64,000 bases of DNA, from assembly GCA_937923145.1 (NCBI GenBank), contig CALAJT010000036.1:1-64000 (forward strand). Reading direction: 5' to 3'. The notes under the pieces were generated by a model that had not been told where the DNA came from, did not search any database, and saw only the letters and a program-made list of their open reading frames with translations. Source of the DNA: an uncultured Rubritalea sp. GTDB taxonomy: Bacteria; Verrucomicrobiota; Verrucomicrobiia; Verrucomicrobiales; Akkermansiaceae. This document shows, piece by piece, positions 36,483 through 45,055 of this stretch (position 1 is its first letter; every line of letters starts with the position of its first letter). Made by a program: the position numbers and the translations under genes.

Positions 36483-39400
36483 ATGCCGCCTTCAGACTAC
36501 ACATACGACAAACAGTTAGATAGCACTATATCTGTAGTCAAGGAACAGGACATCGAATACGGATTCATCGGTACTCTCCAAGACCTTAAATATACCTATC
36601 GTAAAGATATCCGTGACCGCCAAGCCCTCGAAGCTAACTTCCGTGAAAAGTTTAACCAGCTCAACGCCGTCACCCTGTCCGACAGCGAATTCGGCCGCCT
36701 CCTCGCTCAGATCACTACACCAGACGTCTATCAGGCCTCTGAGACTCTCCGCACACGCAATGGCTTTGAGCGGGACGACGGCACACCGTTGAACTTCACC
36801 CTCGTGAATATCAAGGACTGGTGCAAGAATGACTTCGAAGTCGTCAACCAGCTCCGCATCAACACCCGCAGCAGCTTTCACCGCTATGATGTCATCATCC
36901 TCATCAATGGCATTCCCTGCGTCCAGATAGAGCTTAAGACACTCGATGTAGACCCTCGCCGCGCCATGCAGCAGGTTGTCGATTACAAGAAAGACCCTGG
37001 CAATGGCTACACTAACACTCTCATGTGCTTCATGCAGCTCTTCATTGCCAGCAACCGCACTGACACGCGCTACTTTGCCAACAACAATAACGAGCACTTC
37101 GCCTTTGATGCAAAGGAAGTCTTCCTTCCCGTTTACCGCTGGGCAGATCGGGATAATGCCCCCATTCCCCATCTCAATCGCTTTGCTGAGACCTTCCTCC
37201 CTAAGTGCACCCTCGGTCACATGGTCAGCCGCTACATGGTGCTCGTCGCTAGTGAGAAGAAAATGCTCATGATGCGTCCTTACCAGATCTATGCAGTGCA
37301 AGACATCGTCAAATGCATCGAACAAAACAGCGGCAACGGCTTCATCTGGCACACCACCGGCAGTGGTAAGACACTTACCTCATTCAAGGCTTCCACCCTT
37401 CTAAAGCACAACCCAGACATCGATAAATGCCTCTTCGTAGTCGACCGCAAAGACCTCGACCGACAGACTCGTGAGGAATTTAATAAATTTCAAGAAAACT
37501 GTGTGGAGGAAAACACCAATACCCACACCCTCGTCCGCCGCCTCCTCTCAGACGACTACGCAGATAAGGTCATCGTCACCACCATCCAGAAACTCGGCCT
37601 CGCTCTAGATGAAACCAGCAAACGGAACCAAGGCAGAAAGGAACGCAATAAGCAGACCTACAAGGAAATCCTCACTCCTATCTCTGACAAACGTATCGCC
37701 ATCATCTTTGACGAGTGCCACCGCTCACAGTTCGGAGAGAGCCATCAGGCGATTAAGAATTTCTTCCCACAGTCCCAGCTCTTCGGCTTCACCGGAACCC
37801 CCATCTTCCAGGACAACTCCACTGCCAAACAGATCGATGGAGAAGTCGCTACGCTAAAGACCACCGAGGACACCTTCCAGCAAGAGCTGCATAAATACAC
37901 CATCACTCACGCTATCGAAGACAAGAACGTCCTCAAGTTCCATGTCGACTACTTTAAACCAGAAACCACAGGCAACACCCCACCTCCTAAATCTGGCGAA
38001 CCACTCGCAAAGCAAGCTGTCATCGAAGCCATCCTCAGCCAGCACGACCAATGCACTGCCAACCGCAAGTTCAACGCCATTCTCGCCACCGCCTCCATCA
38101 ATGACGCCATCGCCTTCTACGAGCTCTTTCAGAAAATACAGCAGGAGAAACAAGCAGCCGACCCCGACTTCAAGCCCCTCAATATCGCCTGCGTTTTCTC
38201 TCCACCCGTGCCTCCCAATCCTAAGGACAAAAACGGCAAAGACATCAAGCAACTCCAAGAAGACTTAATTCAAGAAAGCCAGGATAACCAAGAGCAACCC
38301 AACGAGAAAAAGAAAGCCCTCGAAGCCATTCTCAAGGACTACAATGCCAACTTCGGCACCAATCACCGCCTCAGCGAGTTCGATGCCTACTACCAAGATG
38401 TCCAAGACCGCATCAAGGCTCAGAAATTCCCACTAGCAGACCTCCGTGCAGCCCAGCCAAAGGCAAACGCACACAAGATCGATATCACCATCGTCGTCGA
38501 CATGCTACTCACTGGATTCGACTCGAAATACCTCAACACCCTCTACGTTGATAAAAATCTCAAATACCACGGACTCATCCAGGCCTTCTCGCGCACCAAT
38601 CGCATCCTGAATGACTCCAAGCCCCACGGCCACATCCTCGACTTCCGCCAACAGGAGGACAATGTCGATGATGCCATCAAGCTCTTCTCTGGAGAAAAGC
38701 AAAAGGAAGAAGCCGCTAAAATCTGGCTAGTCGAAGCCGCTCCCGTCGTGATAGAGAAACTCGGCACCGCCGTCCAGCAGCTAGAGGACTTCATGAGCTC
38801 CCAAGGTCTCACCTGTGCTCCCGAAGAAGTGCCCAAGCTCAAAGGCGATGCCGCCCGTGCCCAGTTCATCAAGACCTTTAAAGAAGTCCAGCGCCTCAAA
38901 ACCCAGCTGGATCAATACACCAGCCTCGCACCCGAGCAAAAGGCAGCCATAGAAGAAGCCCTGCCACTCAACACTCACCGAGCATTCAAGGGCGCCTACA
39001 TCGACACTGCTCACAAGCTCAAGAAGCAGCGTGACAGCGAAGACCCTGCCACTCTATCACCAGAGATCGATGACCTCGACTTCGAGATGGTCCTCTTCGC
39101 CTCCGCCACCATTGACTACGACTACATCATGGAACTCGTCGCCAAGGCAGATGGACAAGCCCCAGGCAAGGAAAAGATGACCCGTGAGCAGCTCGTCTCC
39201 CTCATCGCCTCAGACGCCCAGTTCGCAGATCAGCGTGATCTCTTAGAACAATACATCAACCAGCTCGACCTCGGCCAAGGCCGCTCCAAGGATGACATCG
39301 TCAATGGTTTCCAGACCTTCAAAACCAAAGCAGGCAATCAGCGACTCAAAACCATCGCCCAAACTCACCAGCTCGCACCCGATTCCCTCAACGACTTCGT

Positions 39401-39584
39401 CGAGGAAATCCTCAACCGCCACGTCTTCGACGGCCAACTCCTCACCGACCTCATGGCACCACTAGAACTCGGCTGGAAAGCACGCAGTAAAGCGGAGCAC
39501 TCTCTGATGAAGGAGCTGGTTCCTCTGTTGAATCAGCGAGCGGGCGGACAGGAAATCTCGGGACTGGCTGGATACGGAGAGTAG
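36483..39584 (+). CDS. hsdR: Type I restriction enzyme R subunit
   Basis: Motor and nuclease subunit of a type I restriction-modification complex. The N-terminal nuclease shows the PD-(D/E)xK end E150-x-K152 (CVQIELK) with the acidic residue upstream in RYDVIIL. The translocase has Walker A TTGSGKT with K296, DECH at 410-413 (IIFDECHRSQFGE), and motif III FGFTGTP. A C-terminal helical region binds HsdM. Length 1033 is normal. The gene order is hsdR, hsdS, three accessory genes, hsdM, which differs from the usual contiguous hsdM-hsdS. Codons are C-rich (CTC, GCC, ATC), unlike the AT-rich accessory genes that follow. Confidence 0.95.
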   Translation: MPPSDYTYDKQLDSTISVVKEQDIEYGFIGTLQDLKYTYRKDIRDRQALEANFREKFNQLNAVTLSDSEFGRLLAQITTPDVYQASETLRTRNGFERDDGTPLNFTLVNIKDWCKNDFEVVNQLRINTRSSFHRYDVIILINGIPCVQIELKTLDVDPRRAMQQVVDYKKDPGNGYTNTLMCFMQLFIASNRTDTRYFANNNNEHFAFDAKEVFLPVYRWADRDNAPIPHLNRFAETFLPKCTLGHMVSRYMVLVASEKKMLMMRPYQIYAVQDIVKCIEQNSGNGFIWHTTGSGKTLTSFKASTLLKHNPDIDKCLFVVDRKDLDRQTREEFNKFQENCVEENTNTHTLVRRLLSDDYADKVIVTTIQKLGLALDETSKRNQGRKERNKQTYKEILTPISDKRIAIIFDECHRSQFGESHQAIKNFFPQSQLFGFTGTPIFQDNSTAKQIDGEVATLKTTEDTFQQELHKYTITHAIEDKNVLKFHVDYFKPETTGNTPPPKSGEPLAKQAVIEAILSQHDQCTANRKFNAILATASINDAIAFYELFQKIQQEKQAADPDFKPLNIACVFSPPVPPNPKDKNGKDIKQLQEDLIQESQDNQEQPNEKKKALEAILKDYNANFGTNHRLSEFDAYYQDVQDRIKAQKFPLADLRAAQPKANAHKIDITIVVDMLLTGFDSKYLNTLYVDKNLKYHGLIQAFSRTNRILNDSKPHGHILDFRQQEDNVDDAIKLFSGEKQKEEAAKIWLVEAAPVVIEKLGTAVQQLEDFMSSQGLTCAPEEVPKLKGDAARAQFIKTFKEVQRLKTQLDQYTSLAPEQKAAIEEALPLNTHRAFKGAYIDTAHKLKKQRDSEDPATLSPEIDDLDFEMVLFASATIDYDYIMELVAKADGQAPGKEKMTREQLVSLIASDAQFADQRDLLEQYINQLDLGQGRSKDDIVNGFQTFKTKAGNQRLKTIAQTHQLAPDSLNDFVEEILNRHVFDGQLLTDLMAPLELGWKARSKAEHSLMKELVPLLNQRAGGQEISGLAGYGE

Positions 39585-39586
39585 TG

Positions 39587-39618
39587 AATTAGGAATTTTA
39601 AATTAAGAATTAGAAATT
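39587..39618. repeat. Left copy of a 32-bp inverted repeat flanking the hsdS-yhcG block
   Basis: This segment and the reverse complement of 43364-43395 match at 27 of 32 positions, including a perfect 11-bp block AATTAGGAATT at the outer end. It starts just after the hsdR stop codon and its end overlaps the TTG start of hsdS. See the right copy before hsdM. Confidence 0.7.
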
Positions 39619-40825
39619 GAAAACAGCACAGACATTACAGCCGCAATTGAGGTTTCCTGAGTTTGAGGATGATGGGGATTGGATACATGAAAAACTTGGT
39701 TCTCTGACAACCTGTCACAACAATGCTAGAAGGCCAATTACTGCAATTAATAGAGTTAAAGGTAGTGTTCCTTATTATGGAGCTAGTGGAATAGTAGACT
39801 ACGTAAATGACTTTATTTTTGACACCCCAAAACTATTAATCGGTGAAGATGGAGCAAAATGGGGTTCTTTCGAGTCCACCGCATTTATTGTAAAGGGAAA
39901 ATATTGGGTCAATAATCACGCACATGTTTTTAGTTCTTTAGAGCTCGAATTACGATTTATTGAGAACTATTTGGTGATGCTTGATATTGCGCCTTTCGTC
40001 ACTGGCGCCGCTCCACCTAAATTAACTTTGGATAACGTCAGGCGTATTCCAATACCATGTCCTCCTTCTGAGCCTGAACAACAAAAAATCGCCGATTGCC
40101 TAGGTTCCTTGGATGAACTGCTCACCGCTCACCGCAGCAAGCTCACCGCCCTCCAAGACCACAAAAAAGGCCTCCTCCAACAACTCTTCCCCCCCGAAGA
40201 CCAAACCACCCCCAACCTCCGCTTCCCCGAGTTTAAGGATGATGGGGGTTGGATAGCTACAGCGCTTAAGGATGTTTTTTCTATTTTTCAAGGATACGCA
40301 TTTTCAAGTAACGACAGCTGTAACTCAGGTGCTAGGTGGCTTAAAATCGCTGATGTTGGAATTCAAAAGATGAGCCCTTCAAGCCCATCCTTCCTCCCTG
40401 AAGGTCATACAAAGGAACACAGTAGGTTTATAGTTTCAGCTGAAGATCTCGTCGTCGCCTTGACCCGCCCCTTTTTAGATCACGAGCTTAAAATCGCAAA
40501 AGTTGATTCAATATATGATGGAGCTCTACTAAATCAAAGAGTCGGCAAAATACTCCCAAAAGAAAAATCTGATTTCGTATACTATCTTCTACAAACATCA
40601 CGTCTCACCTCTGCCATCGAAAAACAAATCTCAGGAAATGACCCTCCAAATTTATCCTCTTATCAGATTGAAGACATCGAAACTCTTATTCCTAAGCCCA
40701 ACGAACAACAAAAAATCGCCGACTGCCTCAGCGATCTAGACGCCCTCATCACCGCCGAAACCAAAAGCATCGAAGTCCTCCAAACCCACAAAAAAGGACT
40801 CATGCAACAACTCTTTCCACAGTAA
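39617..40825 (+). CDS. hsdS: Type I restriction enzyme specificity subunit
   Basis: DNA-recognition subunit, 402 residues, shared by the methyltransferase and restriction complexes. Two target-recognition domains (about residues 14-150 and 205-350) alternate with helical conserved regions ending in HKKGLLQQLFP and HKKGLMQQLFP. Each recognition domain opens with the same peptide (LRFPEFEDDGDWI, LRFPEFKDDGGWI), and each spacer helix opens with EQQKIADCL, showing internal duplication. The start is a TTG inside an inverted repeat. Recognition domains are AT-rich while the conserved helices are extremely C-rich, which indicates mosaic ancestry. Target sequence cannot be deduced. Confidence 0.94.
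   Translation: MKTAQTLQPQLRFPEFEDDGDWIHEKLGSLTTCHNNARRPITAINRVKGSVPYYGASGIVDYVNDFIFDTPKLLIGEDGAKWGSFESTAFIVKGKYWVNNHAHVFSSLELELRFIENYLVMLDIAPFVTGAAPPKLTLDNVRRIPIPCPPSEPEQQKIADCLGSLDELLTAHRSKLTALQDHKKGLLQQLFPPEDQTTPNLRFPEFKDDGGWIATALKDVFSIFQGYAFSSNDSCNSGARWLKIADVGIQKMSPSSPSFLPEGHTKEHSRFIVSAEDLVVALTRPFLDHELKIAKVDSIYDGALLNQRVGKILPKEKSDFVYYLLQTSRLTSAIEKQISGNDPPNLSSYQIEDIETLIPKPNEQQKIADCLSDLDALITAETKSIEVLQTHKKGLMQQLFPQ
39659..40255 (+). repeat. First direct-repeat pair inside hsdS
   Basis: A 27-bp segment at 39659-39685 recurs at 40229-40255 with two mismatches, marking the start of each target-recognition domain, 570 bp apart. Homologous recombination between the copies, or with other hsdS alleles, would exchange a recognition domain. 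Confidence 0.8.
40076..40728 (+). repeat. Second direct-repeat pair inside hsdS
   Basis: A 26-bp segment at 40076-40101 (encoding EQQKIADCL) recurs at 40703-40728 with one mismatch, at the start of each conserved helix, 627 bp apart. Together with the first pair it brackets each recognition domain. Confidence 0.8.
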
Positions 40826-40828
40826 TTT

Positions 40829-41917
40829 ATGCCCGAACTAAATGACATAGCCCAAACTTTGCTTTCGGGTGAACAAAACATTCAACTTATTTATGCATTT
40901 AATAGCACAGGCAAAACCCAGCTTTCGCTAGCATACAAGGATTTGACAAAAGACGAGGAAGGAAATCATGTAGGCGTTTATTACAATGCTCTTAGTGAAG
41001 ACCTTTTCACCTGGGATAATGGAGATGATAATGACGAAGGAAAAATCAAGCTTCTAGTAAAAGAAAGTAGCCTAAACAGCTTTCACGGCTTCCTAAACGA
41101 GGAGAACCTTGAACAACACCTTGAAAGGTTTAAATTTAACTTTGATTACCGATTTAATCAACATGAAGACTCTGAAAAAGGCATTCAATCCATTGAGTTT
41201 TCTGAACGCTCTGACAATCCTGATACCGAACGAAAAACGATCAAAGTATCTCGAGGTGAGGAACGAATCTTTTTATGGTGCTTTTACCTTAGCCTATTCG
41301 AAGTTGAGGAATTGGCGGACAATCAATCTGAGCATATTTTTATAGACGATCCAGTATCTAGTTTAGACGACCATAATATCTTCATCACAGCATCTACTAT
41401 TTTTGACCTTATTGAAAAACACTACGAAGATCGAAAAATCATTTTAACGACTCATCACATGGGGCTCTTTTCCATCCTAAGTGATTGGCTCAGAAAAGGA
41501 GAATTAAGTTCTAAACTGAAAGGTAAATACAAGATGCATATACTTTCAAAAAAATCAGGAGAAGTCAAATTAGAGACCTGCCGGAAAGATGTTTTCCTCT
41601 ATCACCTTAGGTTGCTTCAAGTTTTAGAAACGGCACGCAGACAAAACGACCTAAGAGCCTTCCATCTAGCACTACTACGACAAGTTCTGGAAAATATATC
41701 GTCTTTCTTGGGTGTAGGTCGTGTAAGTTACGTCTTAGAACAAATAGGAATAGATGATGCCAATAGAGTTACCAATATTGTAAATAGCCTCTCTCACAAA
41801 AATATCTACTACTATGAAAGTGACGATCTCGTCTCAGACAATGAAGAAATGCTAATAGAAATTTTGGACAAACTTATGATTAAATATGAATTTGTCCTCC
41901 ATCTGCCGAGAACCTAA
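40829..41917 (+). CDS. PrrC/RloC-like ABC-ATPase with candidate anticodon-nuclease domain
   Basis: A 362-residue protein encoded between hsdS and hsdM, the genetic setting of PrrC. The N-terminal part is an ABC-type ATPase: Walker A-like AFNSTGKT with K29 (first Gly of the motif is Ala), signature-like VSRGEE, Walker B plus D-loop HIFIDDPVSSLD, and switch histidine in ILTTHHMGL. The C-terminal 120 residues contain R284-x3-E288 and H323 in NSLSHKN; the spacing of Arg-4-Glu-35-His is close to the nuclease triad of PrrC (R320, E324, H356 as I recall it). There is no long coiled coil, so it is PrrC-sized rather than RloC-sized. Proposed role: RNase held silent by the restriction complex. Function is inference. 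Confidence 0.7.
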   Translation: MPELNDIAQTLLSGEQNIQLIYAFNSTGKTQLSLAYKDLTKDEEGNHVGVYYNALSEDLFTWDNGDDNDEGKIKLLVKESSLNSFHGFLNEENLEQHLERFKFNFDYRFNQHEDSEKGIQSIEFSERSDNPDTERKTIKVSRGEERIFLWCFYLSLFEVEELADNQSEHIFIDDPVSSLDDHNIFITASTIFDLIEKHYEDRKIILTTHHMGLFSILSDWLRKGELSSKLKGKYKMHILSKKSGEVKLETCRKDVFLYHLRLLQVLETARRQNDLRAFHLALLRQVLENISSFLGVGRVSYVLEQIGIDDANRVTNIVNSLSHKNIYYYESDDLVSDNEEMLIEILDKLMIKYEFVLHLPRT

Positions 41918-42183
41918 TAATCCATGAACTTCACCCAGCTCATCACCGATCTCCGCGACCTTGACGGCTCACTAAAGAGCCACGTCAAGCAATCGGCGAA
42001 CATTGGGCTGACGTTACGGAATTGGTTCGTGGGTGCTTACATTGTGGAATTTGAACAGAATGGAGATGAGCGGGCAGAATATGGCACTAACCTTATTAAA
42101 GAAGTAGCCAAAAACCTCCAAGTAAGCGGATTACACCCCACCAATCTGGAGCTTTGCCGTCGTTTATTTCTAGAATACCCCTC

Positions 42184-42210
42184 AATTCCACAGACACTGT
42201 CTGTGGAATT
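42184..42210. repeat. In-frame palindrome P1 in the truncated DUF1016 gene
   Basis: Perfect inverted repeat, arms AATTCCACAGACA and TGTCTGTGGAATT around one C. The centre is the first base of CTG codon 92. It encodes PQTLSVEL. Confidence 0.9.
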
Positions 42211-42226
42211 AGACCATACCGCAAAG

Positions 42227-42251
42227 ATTCGACAGACGCTGTCTGTCGAAT
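42227..42251. repeat. In-frame palindrome P2 in the truncated DUF1016 gene
   Basis: Inverted repeat with 11-bp arms ATTCGACAGAC/GTCTGTCGAAT and a 3-base centre; centred on the first base of CTG codon 106. It encodes RQTLSVEL. Relative to P1 a C:G pair is changed to G:C in both arms, keeping the pairing. Confidence 0.9.
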
Positions 42252-42357
42252 TGAATTCATTCCTCTCTCAGATTCCACGAGTCATTCAGAACTCTCTGAA
42301 GAATAGATGTGAAATTCAACCTGTCACACACATACAATCCCGAAGTCCCCAAACGCT

Positions 42358-43365
42358 ATGAGCGAAAATGTAACTAACAACCATTTCTTCACCGAGGTTC
42401 GCCAGATTCTCGATCAAGCCCGAAGCAAGACGGTTAAAGCCGTAAACTCGGCGATGGTGGAAGCCTATTGGCTGATAGGGAAGCGGATCGTAGAGGAGGA
42501 GCAAGGTGGCGAGGATAAAGCGGAGTATGGCAAAGAAACAGTAAAGCACCTATCTCAATACCTCTCAAAGGAGCTTGGCAGAGGATTCTCAGTAGCAAAC
42601 CTCTGGAACATGCGTCAATTTTATTTAACTTATGGGAAAGAGGACTTTCTCTACGCACTGCGTAGAGAATTAAGCTGGACACATCACCGCACTATTATGC
42701 GAGTAGAAGACTCCCAAGCTCGCCAATACTACCTCTCCGCTTGTGCTAAAGAAAACTGGAGTTCAAGAGTATTAGAACGCCAAATCAGAACCAACACCTA
42801 CGCGCGTATTCTAACGAATAAAAAGCACAAGACTAACCTGTCAGAAGAAAGCCAATCAACTACGGGAGCTTCAAAACTGGATCTCCTAAAAGACCCCTAT
42901 GTGTTAGAATTTCTAAACCTCCCAGAGGATCCCAGTGTTCGAGAAAAAGATCTTGAAAGTGCACTGATCAATGATCTGCAAAAATTTCTCCTTGAACTGG
43001 GAGGAGGCTTTTCCTTCGTCGCTCGTCAAATGCGAATCAGCACTGAAACCAGCCATTTTTACTTAGATCTAGTTTTCTATAACTATCTACTCAAGTGCTT
43101 TGTCGTTATCGACTTAAAAACGACTAAACTCGCTCACCAAGATATTGGGCAGATGGACATGTATGTCCGTATGTTTGATGATCTCAAGCGCGGTAAAGAT
43201 GACAATCCCACTATTGGTCTCATCCTCTGTGCGGACAAAGATGAAGCAATGGTTAAATATTCCGTGCTTAGCGAAAGTGAGCAACTCTTCGCCTCCAAAT
43301 ACCGAACCATTCTTCCAACGGAAGAAGAACTCATAGCGGAACTCGAACGCAAACTCATCGAGTAA
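42358..43365 (+). CDS. DUF1016 / YhcG-type PD-(D/E)xK nuclease
   Basis: Intact 335-residue member of the DUF1016 family. The N-terminal domain (about 1-140) includes YWLIGKRIVEEEQGGEDKAEYG and RGFSVANLWNMRQFY, then the ELSWTHHR block. The C-terminal nuclease fold (about 215-335) shows the catalytic strand FYLDLVFYNYLLKCFVVIDLK, giving D-x-E/D-x-K-like residues with IDLK, and a conserved DIGQMDMYV helix. Family members occur next to type I restriction genes in many bacteria, but their job there is not settled. It overlaps the upstream truncated homologue by four bases. Palindrome P3 lies inside it at the position equivalent to P1/P2. Confidence 0.87.
   Translation: MSENVTNNHFFTEVRQILDQARSKTVKAVNSAMVEAYWLIGKRIVEEEQGGEDKAEYGKETVKHLSQYLSKELGRGFSVANLWNMRQFYLTYGKEDFLYALRRELSWTHHRTIMRVEDSQARQYYLSACAKENWSSRVLERQIRTNTYARILTNKKHKTNLSEESQSTTGASKLDLLKDPYVLEFLNLPEDPSVREKDLESALINDLQKFLLELGGGFSFVARQMRISTETSHFYLDLVFYNYLLKCFVVIDLKTTKLAHQDIGQMDMYVRMFDDLKRGKDDNPTIGLILCADKDEAMVKYSVLSESEQLFASKYRTILPTEEELIAELERKLIE
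42647..42669. repeat. In-frame palindrome P3 in the intact DUF1016 gene
   Basis: Perfect 11-bp arms TTCTCTACGCA/TGCGTAGAGAA around one C, again the first base of a CTG codon (codon 101). It encodes YALRREL, ending just before the SWTH block. Confidence 0.9.
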
Positions 43366-43395
43366 TTCCTAATTTTTAATTCCTAATTCCTAATT
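43364..43395. repeat. Right copy of the 32-bp inverted repeat, before hsdM
   Basis: Three tandem AATTCCTAATT-type units between the yhcG-like stop codon and the hsdM ATG. Its reverse complement matches 39587-39618 at 27 of 32 positions. The repeats bracket hsdS, the PrrC-like gene and both DUF1016 genes (3.8 kb). Confidence 0.7.
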
Positions 43396-43399
43396 TCCC

Positions 43400-45034
43400 A
43401 TGTCTACAGAACAACAAAAAGAACTCGGTAAAATCCTCTGGAACATCGCAGACCAGCTCCGCGGTGCGATGAGTGCGGATGACTTCCGTGACTACATGCT
43501 CTCCTTTCTCTTCCTCCGCTATCTTTCAGATAACTACGTGGAAGCAGTGAAGAAAGAACTCGGCAGCGACTACCCAGAGCAAGGCGAAGGCCTCCGCTTC
43601 ACCCCACTCAAGACTTGGTATGAGGAAAACGAAGCAGATATCCCAGACTTCGAGCAACAGATGCGACTCAAGGTGCACTATGTGATCCAGCCAAACTTCC
43701 TCTGGAGCCACATCGCCGAAATGGCACGCACCCAAGATGAGGAACTCCTCACTACCCTGCAAGCGGGCTTCAAATACATCGAAACCGAATCATTCCAAAG
43801 CACCTTCAACGGTCTCTTTTCCGAAATAAACCTTGGCTCAGAAAAGCTGGGTAAAAACTACTCTGCGAGAAACAAAAAGCTGGTCAACATCATTAGTGAA
43901 ATAGCAAAAGGGCTAGAACAATTCTCCACCGATCGTGATGCTCTAGGCGATGCCTACGAATACCTGATAGGGCAATTCGCAGCTGGCTCAGGCAAGAAAG
44001 CTGGCGAGTTCTACACTCCACAACAGATTTCTAACATACTCTCCGCTATCGTCACTCTCGATAGCCAAGAGCCTAAAGAGGGCAAGCGCAAGAAACTCGA
44101 CAAGGTGCTCGACTTTGCCTGTGGCTCAGGCTCCCTGCTCTTAAACATCCGAACCCAAATCGAGCAAGCTGGTGGAACGATTGGTAAAATCTACGGGCAG
44201 GAAAAGAACATCACCACCTACAACCTCGCCCGCATGAATATGCTCCTTCACGGAGTCAAGGATGCCGAGTTTGAGATCTTCCACGGAGACACTCTAGATA
44301 ATGAATGGGACACATTCCAAGAGGAAAACCCAGCGAAAAAAGCAGTCTTCGATGCCGTGGTTGCGAATCCTCCTTTCAGCCTACGCTGGTCACCAGGAGA
44401 AGAAACAGCCAAAGACATCCGTTTCAAAAACCACGGAGTTGCGCCTAAGTCAGCCGCTGACTTCGCCTTCCTCCTACACGGCTTCCACTATCTGAAAGAC
44501 GATGGGGTCATGGCTATCATCCTCCCTCACGGCGTCCTCTTCCGTGGCGGCGTAGAAGCCAAGATCCGTAAAAAGCTCCTCGATGATGGACACATCGACA
44601 CCGTCATTGGTCTCCCTGCTAACCTATTCTATTCTACTGGTATCCCCGTCTGTATCCTCATACTAAAGAAGTGTAAAAAACCTGATGATGTTCTCTTCAT
44701 CAACGCTAGTGAGCACTATGCCAAAGATAAACGCCAAAACCGCCTTCAAATCGGTGAGGATGGGGAACCTGATGATATCAAAAAAATCATCGAAACCTAC
44801 ATAGAACGCCCCAAAGAAATCGAACGCTACGCTCGTCGAGTCGAGATGAAAGAGATCATCGAAAACGACTACAACCTCAACATCACCCGCTACGTCAGCA
44901 CTGCCAAGCCCGAGCCGATTATCAACCTAAAGAAAACCCATTCAGATATCGTAGCAGCAGAAAAAGACATCCGTAAGATGACAGACAAACACAACAAATT
45001 CCTCAAGGAGCTAGGACTGCCACCACTACCTTAG
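43400..45034 (+). CDS. hsdM: Type I restriction enzyme methyltransferase subunit
   Basis: N6-adenine methyltransferase subunit of the type I complex, 544 residues. Motif I (AdoMet binding) is VLDFACGSGSLLLNI starting at 236, and motif IV is NPPF at 323-326. The N-terminal helical domain (LWNIADQLRGAMSADDFRDYML, LFLRYLSDNY) binds HsdS and DNA. The C-terminal tail is coiled coil. It lies last in the cluster, separated from hsdS by three accessory genes, and its start follows an inverted repeat. No Shine-Dalgarno; expression presumably needs its own promoter within the AT-rich repeat or read-through. Confidence 0.96.
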   Translation: MSTEQQKELGKILWNIADQLRGAMSADDFRDYMLSFLFLRYLSDNYVEAVKKELGSDYPEQGEGLRFTPLKTWYEENEADIPDFEQQMRLKVHYVIQPNFLWSHIAEMARTQDEELLTTLQAGFKYIETESFQSTFNGLFSEINLGSEKLGKNYSARNKKLVNIISEIAKGLEQFSTDRDALGDAYEYLIGQFAAGSGKKAGEFYTPQQISNILSAIVTLDSQEPKEGKRKKLDKVLDFACGSGSLLLNIRTQIEQAGGTIGKIYGQEKNITTYNLARMNMLLHGVKDAEFEIFHGDTLDNEWDTFQEENPAKKAVFDAVVANPPFSLRWSPGEETAKDIRFKNHGVAPKSAADFAFLLHGFHYLKDDGVMAIILPHGVLFRGGVEAKIRKKLLDDGHIDTVIGLPANLFYSTGIPVCILILKKCKKPDDVLFINASEHYAKDKRQNRLQIGEDGEPDDIKKIIETYIERPKEIERYARRVEMKEIIENDYNLNITRYVSTAKPEPIINLKKTHSDIVAAEKDIRKMTDKHNKFLKELGLPPLP

Positions 45035-45055
45035 TATCATTGTATTAATAAAATT

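Larger units (their letters stand above)
41924..42361 (+). pseudogene. Truncated DUF1016 (YhcG) N-terminal domain gene
   Basis: The first 95 residues match the DUF1016 N-terminal domain well: VGAYIVEFEQNGDERAEYG, LIKEVAKNLQVSGLHPTNLELCRR and a final FLEYP. Full members continue with an SWSHY-type block and a PD-(D/E)xK nuclease. Here the chain instead runs into two copies of QTLSVEL encoded by DNA palindromes and then 40 unrelated residues before a stop that overlaps the ATG of the next gene (ATGA). It therefore lacks the nuclease. It may be a remnant of a duplicated yhcG-like gene or a free regulatory domain; translation coupling to the intact copy favours it still being expressed. Confidence 0.7.

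Noticed and set aside
40829-41917. Full-length RloC
   Set aside because: The long coiled-coil insert with a zinc hook found in RloC is absent; PrrC-like is the better description.
42184-42251. CRISPR-like or terminator function for the palindromes
   Set aside because: Only two spaced copies, not regularly repeated, no spacers, located in coding sequence in frame, without T-runs.
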